DNA of 64,000 bases, from positions 55,103 to 119,102 of the forward strand of contig JAFGGL010000019.1 in NCBI GenBank assembly GCA_016930575.1, given 5' to 3'. The DNA is from Clostridiales bacterium. GTDB lineage: Bacteria; Bacillota; Clostridia; Christensenellales; Aristaeellaceae. The notes under the pieces were generated by a model. The model made no database searches, had not been told where the DNA came from, and worked only from the letters and a program-made list of their open reading frames with translations. Below, piece after piece: positions 44,099 through 50,881 of this stretch; the first letter of the stretch is position 1, and every line of letters begins with the position of its first letter. Made by a program: the position numbers and the translations under genes.

Positions 44099-44370
44099 CG
44101 TTTCCCTCCGGGATCCCCAGGCAAACAGCAACCGATGAACCTGCGGGACGGCGAATTGGTTTCTCCGGATCTGCGGGAGGCAAAGCGGCGGCCGTGACGC
44201 GCCGGAGTATCGGCAGACCCAGGATAGGGGTGATCGGGCCGCCGGCGCGCGGGAGTGTATCTGCGCTGCGCCGGGACCCTCCCGCGCATCGGCCGCACGC
44301 AGTTTCGAACCATAAATCAGCGGTTCGGAACGCGGTATGCGCCGTCGCGGTGTGCAGTATTCCGCATAAA
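44099..44370 (-). other. Long untranslated leader of the permease operon
   Basis: From the inferred start at about 44399 to the start codon at 44098 the transcript has a leader of about 300 nt, GC-rich, with only noise ORFs. I did not recognise a riboswitch or attenuator fold. Confidence 0.4.
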
Positions 44371-44389
44371 TGTTCAGTAATACTGAACG
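44371..44389. promoter_or_regulatory. Operator O1 (IclR-type palindrome)
   Basis: TGTTCA-N7-TGAACG; inside it GTTCAGTA-A-TACTGAAC is a perfect 17-bp palindrome (44372-44388). It lies about 10 bp after the inferred start of the minus-strand permease transcript. The form resembles sites of IclR-family regulators, one of which is encoded at 45515. Confidence 0.65.
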
Positions 44390-44405
44390 CGGTTCTCTAA
44401 TATGG

Positions 44406-44434
44406 ATTATAGCGTAGAATGCCGGGGATGTCAA
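44406..44434 (-). promoter_or_regulatory. Consensus promoter of the permease operon
   Basis: Minus strand TTGACA (44434-44429), 17-bp spacer, TATAAT (44411-44406): a full consensus match, so regulation must come from blocking, as by O1. Confidence 0.85.
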
Positions 44435-44504
44435 CACTGAGATGAATTAGATTCAAAATTTCCATCATTTTGCAAGAAAACGCGAACTTTCTGCGGAAAT
44501 GCCC

Positions 44505-44532
44505 TTGACAGACCGCAAGAATCGGGTACAAT
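44505..44532 (+). promoter_or_regulatory. Promoter of the aldolase-IclR-GH105 operon
   Basis: TTGACA (44505-44510), 16-bp spacer, TACAAT (44527-44532). Start near 44539, directly before operator O2. Confidence 0.75.
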
Positions 44533-44542
44533 TGTATATATA

Positions 44543-44561
44543 TGTTCAGTATTGATGAACA
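44543..44561. promoter_or_regulatory. Operator O2 (IclR-type palindrome)
   Basis: TGTTCA (44543-44548), 7-bp spacer, TGAACA (44556-44561). Same arms, spacer length and position relative to its promoter as O1, with the partly conserved spacer start GTA. Confidence 0.65.
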
Positions 44562-44586
44562 TTGTTTCCGGATTGGAGGTAACCCC

Positions 44587-45528
44587 ATGATGCGCGAAGA
44601 GCTTTCGGGCTTTTGGCCTGTGATGATCACCCCGTTTGCGGCGGACGGCAGCATCGATTATACCTCGCTGGAACGGCTGATCGCCTGGTACGAAGCGGCT
44701 GGCGCGCGAGGCCTGTTCGCGGTGTGCCAGTCCAGCGAGGTGTTTTCCCTGAGCCTGAAAGAGCGCGAAACGTTGGTTTCCTTTATCGTAAAGCACGCCC
44801 ATGTGCCGGTCATCGCGTCGGGCCATATTGCGGAAACCCTGGACGACCAGCTTCACGAACTGCGGCGGATGCGCCGGGCGGGCGCGGACGCGCTGATTTT
44901 CATCTCCAACCGCCTCGCGCCGGAAAACGCCCCGCCGGAGCGGTTTGCACAGTCGCTGGATACGCTGATGAACGGCCTGGATCCCGAGATCCCGCTGGGT
45001 TTTTACGAGTGCCCCTATCCTTACAAGCGCCTGCTGTCGCTGGACGAGCTGAAGCGATGCGCCGACAGCGGACGCTTTTATTTCATGAAGGATACCTGCT
45101 GCGATATCGGGCTGATCAAAAAACGCCTGCGCGTGATCGCGGGCTCAAACCTCCGGCTGTTCAACGCCAACACGACCACCCTGCTGGCCTCGCTGCGCGA
45201 AGGCGCGGCAGGATTTTCCGGCGTGATGACGAACTTTCACCCGGAGCTTTATCACTGGCTGCTGTGCAACTGGCAGGCCCGCCCCGAAGAAGCGGAGACG
45301 CTGCAGGCGTTCCTGACCGCCTTCTCCTTGATTGAACGGCAGGCCTATCCGATCAACGCCAAATACCACCTGCAGGCAATCGTGCGGGTGATCCGCGATA
45401 TTTATACCCGTGCGGAGGGAACGGGCGCCCTGTCCGCCACCTTCCGCGACGAGGTCGAGCAGGTGGCGCGCGCGGCGGACCGCGTGGGAGAACTGCTCAA
45501 GAAAGGTGCGCTTTATGGGAACCGCTGA
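44587..45528 (+). CDS. DapA/N-acetylneuraminate-lyase family aldolase
   Basis: 313 residues from the ATG at 44587 with TTGGAGGT upstream. Class I aldolase barrel: 'GFWPVMITPFAADGSIDYTSLERLI', 'GLFAVCQSSEVFSLSLKERE' (with QSSE in place of the usual GTTGE), catalytic Tyr140 in 'GFYECPYPYK', and Schiff-base Lys168 in 'FYFMKDT'. The family includes dihydrodipicolinate synthase, sialic acid lyase and 2-keto-3-deoxy-sugar-acid aldolases. Given the GH105/GH106-type neighbours, a 2-keto-3-deoxygluconate or 2-keto-3-deoxy-rhamnonate aldolase is a fair inference. First gene of a translationally coupled operon. Confidence 0.85.
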   Translation: MMREELSGFWPVMITPFAADGSIDYTSLERLIAWYEAAGARGLFAVCQSSEVFSLSLKERETLVSFIVKHAHVPVIASGHIAETLDDQLHELRRMRRAGADALIFISNRLAPENAPPERFAQSLDTLMNGLDPEIPLGFYECPYPYKRLLSLDELKRCADSGRFYFMKDTCCDIGLIKKRLRVIAGSNLRLFNANTTTLLASLREGAAGFSGVMTNFHPELYHWLLCNWQARPEEAETLQAFLTAFSLIERQAYPINAKYHLQAIVRVIRDIYTRAEGTGALSATFRDEVEQVARAADRVGELLKKGALYGNR

Positions 45529-46285
45529 TACCGCAGACAAGCACAGCGCAGTCAAATCGCTGGCGCGCGCGATGCGCGTTTTGGAGTGCTTCACCGTGGA
45601 GCAGCCGGAGCTCGGCGTATCCGAAATCGCGCGGATGCTTGACATGCAGAAAAGCACCGTGTTCAATATTTTATCCACCTTCCAGGACAGCGGCTACGTG
45701 GTGAAAAACCCGCAGACGAGCAAATATTACCTCGGCTTCAAACTGCTGCATCTCGGCTATATCGTCAACCAGCACCTCGGCCTGCGCGAGATCATGCTGC
45801 CGTCGCTGACGGAGATTGCCGAGACCTGCCGCGAGGTTTGCTATTTCGGCACCCTCAACAACGACGAGGTGCTCTATATCGAAGCGGTATACCCGTCCAC
45901 CCAGCAGCCGACCCGCAACATCCTTGGCGAGCGCGCGCCGCTGTTTTGCACGGGGCTTGGAAAGGCGATGCTCGCGTACCTGCCGGAAGAGAGAATCGCG
46001 CAGGTCGCCGCGCGCGAAAAGAAAGCCTACACGAGCCACACGCTGGTGGACGATATGGCGCTGATCAACAACCTGTCGGAGATCCGCATGAACGGCTATG
46101 CCGTGGACAATATGGAGCACGAGTTCGGCGTGCGCTGCGTGGCGGTGCCGTTGTTCGGCGCCGACGGCGGGATCATGGGCGCGGTCAGCGTGTCCGGGCC
46201 GTCGCCGCGCTTCGATCCGCAGACGATCATCCAGGACGCCAACATCATCCGGGAGATCATCCGGCCGCTGCAAAAATGCCTGTGA
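45515..46285 (+). CDS. IclR-family transcriptional regulator
   Basis: 256 residues from the ATG at 45515, overlapping the aldolase end by 14 bp; the track start (45410) is inside the aldolase. Winged HTH: 'AVKSLARAMRVLECFTVEQPELGVSEIARMLDMQKSTVFNILSTFQDSGYVVKN'. C-terminal GAF-like ligand domain: 'REVCYFGTLNNDEVLYIE', 'PLFCTGLGKAMLAYLPEE', 'GYAVDNMEHEFGVRCVAVPLF' and 'AVSVSGPSPRFDP'. Typical length. IclR regulators bind small acids such as 2-keto-3-deoxygluconate (KdgR) and commonly repress divergent operons. The palindromes O1 and O2 are likely its sites (inference). Confidence 0.9.
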   Translation: MGTADTADKHSAVKSLARAMRVLECFTVEQPELGVSEIARMLDMQKSTVFNILSTFQDSGYVVKNPQTSKYYLGFKLLHLGYIVNQHLGLREIMLPSLTEIAETCREVCYFGTLNNDEVLYIEAVYPSTQQPTRNILGERAPLFCTGLGKAMLAYLPEERIAQVAAREKKAYTSHTLVDDMALINNLSEIRMNGYAVDNMEHEFGVRCVAVPLFGADGGIMGAVSVSGPSPRFDPQTIIQDANIIREIIRPLQKCL

Positions 46286-47409
46286 AGGAAGACGGCGGGG
46301 AACAAAGCCTGCGCTGGGAGCGCTATTTTCTGGATTACGCGACGCGGCGGTTCCCGGAAAAGCTGAATAAGCATCCCTAGAACTACAAGCACGACCTGTG
46401 CATGCTGGGATTGGACGCGCTGCATGAAGCGACCGGGCGGGAAACGTATAAGGCGGCGATGCTCAGCGCCCGCCCTTTTTTATTGGACGAACACGGCGAA
46501 ATCCGCAATTTCCCCGCGGGGGAATACAATCTGGATAAAATCAGCTTTGAAAAATCCCTGCTGCTTTTGCACCGCCGTACGCGTGACGAACGGTTCCTAC
46601 AGGCGGCCATGCGGTGTTACGGCCGGCTGCTGAAGCACCCGCGCACGCGGTCCGGCGGGTTTTCCCACAAGGACATCTACCCCCGCCAGATCTGGCTGGA
46701 CGGGCTGTACATGGCGCTGCCATTTTACGCGGACTGCGGGATATTGAACGGCGCGCAGCGGTTTGACGACATTCTCGGCCAGTTCGCGGCGGCGCGCGAT
46801 CGTTTGTATAACGAAGACACGGGCTTATACCTGCACGCCTGGGACGAAAGCCGCAAGGCCGCGTGGGCCGATCCGCATACCGGGCTCAGCCCCGCGCACT
46901 GGCTGCGCGCCGAGGGATGGTATCTGATGGCGCTGTGCGACTGCTACGAACCGTTGCGGGAGAAAACGGCCGGCGCGGCGCTGCTGAAGCGACTGCTTTC
47001 CGAAGCGCTTTGCGGTCTCGCGCCCTACCGGGACGCGGCCAGCGGCATGTACCTGCAGGTCCCCGACCGCGCCGGGGTTCCCGGCAACTATCCCGAGACC
47101 TCCGGCAGCGCGATGATCGCCTACGCCATGCTCAAGGGCGCGCGCCTCGGGATGATCGGCAAGGCATACGCCCAGACCGGAAAAATCCTGCTGAATAACA
47201 TCGGCAGTTTCAGTTTGCGGGAGGAAGGCGGGGAAACGCATCTGTATGGCATCTGCGGCAGCGCGGGGCTCGGCCCCGGGCCGCACAACAGAACGGACCG
47301 CGACGGCAGCGTGCGCTATTATCTCAGCGAAAAACAAAGCCCCGACAACCAGCACGGCGCGGGCGCGTGTATGCTCGCGTACGCCGAAGCGCTGCGTATA
47401 GGCGGCTGA
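46276..47409 (+). pseudogene. GH105 unsaturated rhamnogalacturonyl hydrolase with in-frame TAG
   Basis: Begins at ATG 46276, overlapping the iclR stop by 10 bp, and reads 34 residues ('EDGGEQSLRWERYFLDYATRRFPEKLN') to TAG at 46378-46380, then continues in the same frame to 47409. Downstream are GH105 landmarks: 'DIYPRQIWLDGLYMALPFYA' with the catalytic Asp, 'PAHWLRAEGWYLMALCD', 'YPETSGSAMIAYAMLKGARLG'. Joined length about 377 residues, normal for YteR/YesR. 'HP*NYKHDLCMLGLDALHEATG' suggests TGG (Trp) mutated to TAG; GH105 proteins usually have 'W.Y' here. TAG is an ordinary stop in this genome, so read-through is not expected. No good internal start after the TAG. Confidence 0.8.
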
Positions 47410-47522
47410 CTGGATAGCGCGCCGCCCAGTTTCGTGCTATACTATATCCCCCGCCCGGCTGACCGGGATACGGGCCCTGTGAGCGCTGTTCGGACCGTTT
47501 GAAAAATACAGAGGAATACACC

Positions 47523-48014
47523 ATGATTATCCCAATGACCACGACGTACGCGAAGCAGATTGCCGGATGGACCTATAAAAGCGAGTACGCGGTCTACAAC
47601 TTTAAAAACAACAGCGAAACGCTCGACGAACTGATGAACGGCGAATATTACGCGTGCCTGGATCCGGACGAAACCCTGACGGGGTATTTCTGCTTCGGGC
47701 AGTCCGCGCGCATCCCCACCGTGGAAAAGGACGTTTATCCGGACGACGCGCTGGATATGGGCCTGGGGATGCGGCCGGACCTGTGTGGGAAAGGCTTCGG
47801 ATACACGTTTGTAAAGGACGGGCTGGAGTTCGCGCAGCGTAAGTTTGCCCCCGGCCGGATCCGGTTGTCGGTGGCCGTGTTCAACCTGCGGGCAATCCGC
47901 ACATACAAAAAGCTCGGCTTCCGGTATGTTTCGAGCATCACGCACAGCCTCTCGCGCAAGTTGTTTACTATAATGGTTTATCCTTACGACGCCAAATCAG
48001 GGAGACATCCATGA
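47523..48014 (+). CDS. GNAT N-acetyltransferase
   Basis: 163 residues from the ATG at 47523 (AGAGGAA upstream), not the track start at 47499. 'IPMTTTYAKQIAGWTYKSEYAVYNF' opens the fold; acetyl-CoA motif 'DMGLGMRPDLCGKGFGYTFVKDGLEFA' and 'RIRLSVAVFNLRAIRTYKKLGFRYVSS' (RimI-like motif B) follow. Acceptor unknown. Overlaps the next VOC gene by 4 bp (ATGA), so the two are coupled. Confidence 0.85.
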   Translation: MIIPMTTTYAKQIAGWTYKSEYAVYNFKNNSETLDELMNGEYYACLDPDETLTGYFCFGQSARIPTVEKDVYPDDALDMGLGMRPDLCGKGFGYTFVKDGLEFAQRKFAPGRIRLSVAVFNLRAIRTYKKLGFRYVSSITHSLSRKLFTIMVYPYDAKSGRHP

Positions 48015-48463
48015 CGCGCTATGTACATACCAACATCGTCGCCAAGGACGCGGAAAAGCTGATCGCGTTTTACAAGTCGGTACTGGGCTTACAAAGCATC
48101 CATCAGACGCGCGACCTGCGCGGGGCGTGGCTGGATAAGCTGACGGGGTTGAAAGCCGCGCACATCACGGGCGAGCACCTGCTGCTGCCCGGATACGGCG
48201 AAAACGGCCCGACGCTGGAGATCTTCCAGTACGACGAGTTTGCGGAGGATATCTCCCGTAAAATCAACCGCCCCGGATTCGCGCATATCGCGTTTGAAAC
48301 GGACGACGTGGAAAAGACGCTGAACGCGCTGCTCCGCGCGGGCGGAAGCGCCGTGGGCGAGACGATCTCCACAGTTTATTCGGACGGGCGCACGCTGACC
48401 GTGGTGTATGCGCGCGACCCTGAGGGCAATAGTATCGAATTGCAAAGCTGGCGGCAGCCATAG
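48011..48463 (+). CDS. VOC (glyoxalase-fold) protein
   Basis: 150 residues. Starts with metal-ligand His in 'RYVHTNIVAKDAEKLIAFYKSVLGL' and has the second half 'GFAHIAFETDDVEKTLNALLRAGG', ending 'VYARDPEGNSIELQSW' with the conserved Glu. Both halves keep the His/Glu metal ligands, so a metal-dependent lyase or isomerase of glyoxalase I type is likely. Substrate unknown. Coupled to the preceding GNAT. Confidence 0.85.
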   Translation: MTRYVHTNIVAKDAEKLIAFYKSVLGLQSIHQTRDLRGAWLDKLTGLKAAHITGEHLLLPGYGENGPTLEIFQYDEFAEDISRKINRPGFAHIAFETDDVEKTLNALLRAGGSAVGETISTVYSDGRTLTVVYARDPEGNSIELQSWRQP

Positions 48464-48579
48464 CCAAATTCCAAGTGGGCGGAAGGTTTTCTTCCGCGAT
48501 ACGTGAAAACCAATAGCGTGCGGGAGTATCCTATCCACATGGTGCCGCTAAACAACGCGCTTACACATACGGAGGGACG

Positions 48580-49110
48580 ATGAAACCGATCCTTACAACC
48601 GAACGCCTGATCCTTCGGGAGATGGCGCAGGGCGATCTGCCAGCGCTGGCGGCCATCGTTAGGGATGAGGAAACCATGTACGCCTACAATGGCGCGTTTT
48701 CCGAACAGGAGACGCAGGAATGCCTGGACAGGCAGCTGACCCGCTATAGAACCGACGGCTTCGGCCTGTGGGCGGTCGTCCTGAAGGAGACCGGGGAAAT
48801 GATCGGGCAGGCGGGCGTCTCCATGCAGCCGGTGGAGGACGAGCAGGTACCCGAGATCGGCTACCTGTTCAACCGCGCGCACTGGCACCGGGGCTACGCG
48901 GCGGAGGCCGCGATCGCCTGCAAACACTACGCGTTTGAGGTTTTGGGCGTTCCCGAAATCTATTCCATCATACGCGACACCAACATCGCGTCCATGAACG
49001 TCGCCATCCGAAACGGCATGACGATACGCAAACGCTTCATCAAGCATTATAGGGGTGTGGATATGCCGCACTTTCTGTTCGGCGTGAGGAAGGATACAGA
49101 AACCCGCTAA
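48580..49110 (+). CDS. GNAT N-acetyltransferase, RimJ/RimL type
   Basis: 176 residues. Starts 'PILTTERLILREMAQGDLPALAAIV', the RimJ/RimL opening. Acetyl-CoA motif 'EIGYLFNRAHWHRGYAAEAAIACKHYAFE' and 'IYSIIRDTNIASMNVAIRNGMTIRKRFIKHYRGVDMPHFLFGV'. Members acetylate protein N-termini or small amines. Ribosome binding site ACGGAGG. The stop codon lies in the loop of a terminator-like hairpin. Confidence 0.87.
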   Translation: MKPILTTERLILREMAQGDLPALAAIVRDEETMYAYNGAFSEQETQECLDRQLTRYRTDGFGLWAVVLKETGEMIGQAGVSMQPVEDEQVPEIGYLFNRAHWHRGYAAEAAIACKHYAFEVLGVPEIYSIIRDTNIASMNVAIRNGMTIRKRFIKHYRGVDMPHFLFGVRKDTETR

Positions 49111-49121
49111 GCGGGTTTCTG
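49098..49121 (+). terminator. Hairpin at the GNAT stop codon; left copy of a repeat
   Basis: CAGAAACCCGC pairs with GCGGGTTTCTG with TA in the loop; few Ts follow. The 21-bp core GAAACCCGC..GCGGGTTTC recurs at 49281-49301, on the other side of the structured element. Confidence 0.55.
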
Positions 49122-49152
49122 GGTGTATAAAACTTGTTATTCAGATATACTG

Positions 49153-49282
49153 TCAGCCTGTTCAGAAAGCCTGAGATGCAAGGAAGCAAAGGTGGTAAGG
49201 GGTTGAGCTTACTCATTCCGTAAGTGATGCCCCTTGCCATCCTGCGGCTGACAACGCAGATAGGGCTTTATGGGCAGGCTGA
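49153..49282 (+). ncRNA. Structured RNA-like element, copy A
   Basis: About 130 bp that folds as a multi-branched structure. P1: TCAGCCTG/CAGGCTGA. P2: AAAGCC/GGCTTT. P3: GGTGGTAAGGGG with CCCCTTGCCATCC (G-U pairs). P4: CTTAC/GTAAG with ATTCC in its loop. P5: TGCG/CGCA around GCTGACAA. Unpaired stretches CTGTTCAGAA, GAGATGC-AGGAAGCAAA, GTGATGC and GCTGACA-CGCAGAT are shared with copy B at 56627, while several stem bases differ in a compensating way. Strand chosen by analogy between the two copies; expression not shown. I do not recognise an Rfam family. Confidence 0.7.
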
Positions 49283-49951
49283 AACCCGCTGGGCGGGTTT
49301 CTTGCCTGATACGGTCAACCCGAACACGTCTTTTTTAACCGCGCCGTATTGCAGGGCCGAGCAGTCCAGCATCTCCCGCATCTCCTCCGCCGTGTATGCC
49401 GCGTGCAGCGAGGTGAGGAAGCCGGGCCGGATTTCCTTTGGCTTGCACAGAGTATACGCCAGCCCTATCATCACGGCGCTTACGTCCCGCCGCATGTCGC
49501 AAACGCAGAATACGCCGCCGGGTTTCAACACCCGGTGGATTTCATTGAAAACCAAAACGGGGTCTTCCCATTCGTGCATCGATCCGTTGGAAAACACGGC
49601 GTCAAACGAAACGTCGTCAAAGGGCATTTGCATGCAGTTGCCCTCCACGTACCGCGCGCGCTTGTCGAAACCGTAATCCTTTGCGTTCTTGCGCGCGATT
49701 TTGACCATCTCCGGGCTGATCTCGCATCCGGTCAGCATGGAATCGGGCAACGCGCCGAGCAGTTCCAGCCCGATATACCCCGGACCCGGGCCGATCTCGA
49801 GGATGTTCGCGCCTCCGATTCCCTCCTTGAGGAAAGTTTTCACGTTGTTCATGCCCCTGTCGCGCATGCCCCTGGCAAAACTATCAAAAATCTCGACTGT
49901 GATCGCGTCCTGGATCCCTTCATCCGTTTCGGGTATCCTCGGTTTAACCAT
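49268..49951 (-). CDS. Class I SAM-dependent methyltransferase
   Basis: 227 residues. SAM-binding motif I 'ILEIGPGPGYIGLELL', then 'GCEISPEMVKIARKNAKDYG', 'EGNCMQMPFDDVSFDAVFSNGSMHEWEDP' and 'LKPGGVFCVCDMR'. It resembles small-molecule methyltransferases of the UbiE/Methyltransf_11 group; substrate unknown. Its last five codons ('VSACP' and stop) lie inside structured element copy A, so its C-terminus may have been changed by insertion of the element. Lies downstream of a PadR gene on the same strand but a MITE separates them. Confidence 0.85.
   Translation of the reverse strand: MVKPRIPETDEGIQDAITVEIFDSFARGMRDRGMNNVKTFLKEGIGGANILEIGPGPGYIGLELLGALPDSMLTGCEISPEMVKIARKNAKDYGFDKRARYVEGNCMQMPFDDVSFDAVFSNGSMHEWEDPVLVFNEIHRVLKPGGVFCVCDMRRDVSAVMIGLAYTLCKPKEIRPGFLTSLHAAYTAEEMREMLDCSALQYGAVKKDVFGLTVSGKKPAQRVSACP
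49281..49301. repeat. Right copy of the hairpin flanking element A
   Basis: GAAACCCGC-TGG-GCGGGTTTC (49281-49301) repeats the 21-bp hairpin GAAACCCGC-TAA-GCGGGTTTC at the GNAT stop. The two differ only in the loop and lie on either side of element A. Confidence 0.6.
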
Positions 49952-49969
49952 GGCGGGTTCCTCCTTCTT

Positions 49970-50129
49970 ATACTAATCCCAATCTTTGGTGCTATATGGA
50001 TTGCGTGTATTTTATTCGCAGTCGAGGAGAGGAAACGCAGGTGTAGTGGGGACTACATCAAGTTTTCTCGACAAAGAATGCGGATAAAAGACGACGCGAG
50101 ACAATAGCGATAAGGGTTGGGATTAGTAT
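49970..50129. mobile_element. MITE-like hairpin element, about 160 bp
   Basis: Perfect 13-bp terminal inverted repeats ATACTAATCCCAA (49970-49982) and TTGGGATTAGTAT (50117-50129). The interior is an imperfect long palindrome (TTTTATTCGCA against TGCGGATAAAA, GAGAGGAAAC against AGTTTTCTC) with apical hairpin TGTAGT-GGGG-ACTACA. A TA lies just inside each end and could be the target duplication of an IS630/Tc1-type element. No coding capacity. It abuts the stop codon of the PadR gene. Confidence 0.75.
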
Positions 50130-50659
50130 TACTTTTGCAGCATGCGCAGGGCGTCCCGCGCCCACGCGAGTTCAGCTTGGAAATGCAGTTCGTGGTGGCG
50201 AAACAGGATATGCACCATCGGTTTCGCGTCGTCCGGCACATGGCGCAGGGTCTCTTCCCTGTGCGCGTTGATGATGTCCAGCATGGGCCCTAATTTTCCG
50301 GCGTAGCTTTGCAGGTAAGCGGCCAGCTCAGCCGGCCTGAAGTGTTCCGCAAAGTAAAAGATCGCGTCGTTGTCAAAGGCGGGCCGGTATTCCGCCGCAA
50401 GCAGCTCCGAGAGCAGCCTCCGGCACGCCGCCGCGCCCTTGTCTGTGAGGCTGTACACGGTCTTCTCCGGCCTGGCGCCCGGCTTTTCGCTGATTGCAGA
50501 AAGTAGGCCGTCCGCGGCCATTTTGGAGAGGTGGTAGTAGATCGTGGGCAGCTTGATATGCGTGAAATCCGAAAGCATGTCGGCGATCGTTTTCTTGATC
50601 CGATACCCGTGCTGCGGGCCGTAGCGCTTCAGCAATCCCAGGATGTACAGCGGGACCAT
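50129..50659 (-). CDS. PadR-family transcriptional regulator
   Basis: 176 residues. N-terminal winged HTH 'LYILGLLKRYGPQHGYRIKKTIADML' and 'KLPTIYYHLSKMAADGLLSAI' with wing 'RPEKTVYSLTDKGAAACRRLL'; the C-terminal part (about 90-176) is helical and used for dimerisation, as in AphA/VirR-type PadR proteins. Has its own promoter inside a perfect palindrome upstream, suggesting self-repression. It is divergent from the LCM-type methyltransferase gene at 50882, a possible target. Stop codon TAA forms the flank of the MITE. Confidence 0.87.
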   Translation of the reverse strand: MVPLYILGLLKRYGPQHGYRIKKTIADMLSDFTHIKLPTIYYHLSKMAADGLLSAISEKPGARPEKTVYSLTDKGAAACRRLLSELLAAEYRPAFDNDAIFYFAEHFRPAELAAYLQSYAGKLGPMLDIINAHREETLRHVPDDAKPMVHILFRHHELHFQAELAWARDALRMLQK

Positions 50660-50681
50660 GTCGTCCCCTCCCTTTCGTATA

Positions 50682-50721
50682 ATAGTCAGGACTGAGTAAT
50701 ATTATACTCAGTCCTGACTAT
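50682..50721. promoter_or_regulatory. 40-bp perfect inverted repeat, PadR operator candidate
   Basis: 17-bp arms ATAGTCAGGACTGAGTA (50682-50698) and its exact complement (50705-50721) around ATATTA. It covers the -10 box and spacer of the padR promoter, so binding would block RNA polymerase. Confidence 0.75.
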
Positions 50722-50728
50722 TTGTCAA
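50701..50728 (-). promoter_or_regulatory. Promoter of the padR gene
   Basis: Minus strand TTGACA (50728-50723), 16-bp spacer, TATAAT (50706-50701), buried in the palindrome. Confidence 0.75.
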
Positions 50729-50881
50729 CCCCTTTTTAAAAACCCTTGCTGTTCAGGCGAAACAACGGTTTATACGGCGCGAAGCGCCGCCCCATTCCCC
50801 GAGTTCTGCCGATTGGCGGCGGCTTTCGGAAACACCGCCGCCATGATATACTGGTTCCGGGTCACGGGGGGGATGATAAGA

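Noticed and set aside
44099-44437. N-terminal extension of the LplB-type permease in the ORF track
   Set aside because: The extension crosses a consensus promoter and operator and is compositionally noise; ATG 44098 has a proper ribosome binding site.
46378-46380. Recoded TAG (pyrrolysine or suppressor) in the GH105 gene
   Set aside because: TAG ends several ordinary genes here (6717, 9915, 11345, 29059, 54175) and no PYLIS-like context or pyl genes were seen; a nonsense mutation is simpler.
49153-49282. Element A as an IscB-linked HEARO/omega RNA or a known riboswitch
   Set aside because: No IscB/TnpB gene is nearby and the loop sequences do not match any family I can recall; left as unassigned rather than named.
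50682-50721. 40-bp palindrome read as a terminator
   Set aside because: It contains a TTGACA/TATAAT promoter on the minus strand and lies upstream of both flanking genes, so an operator is more likely.
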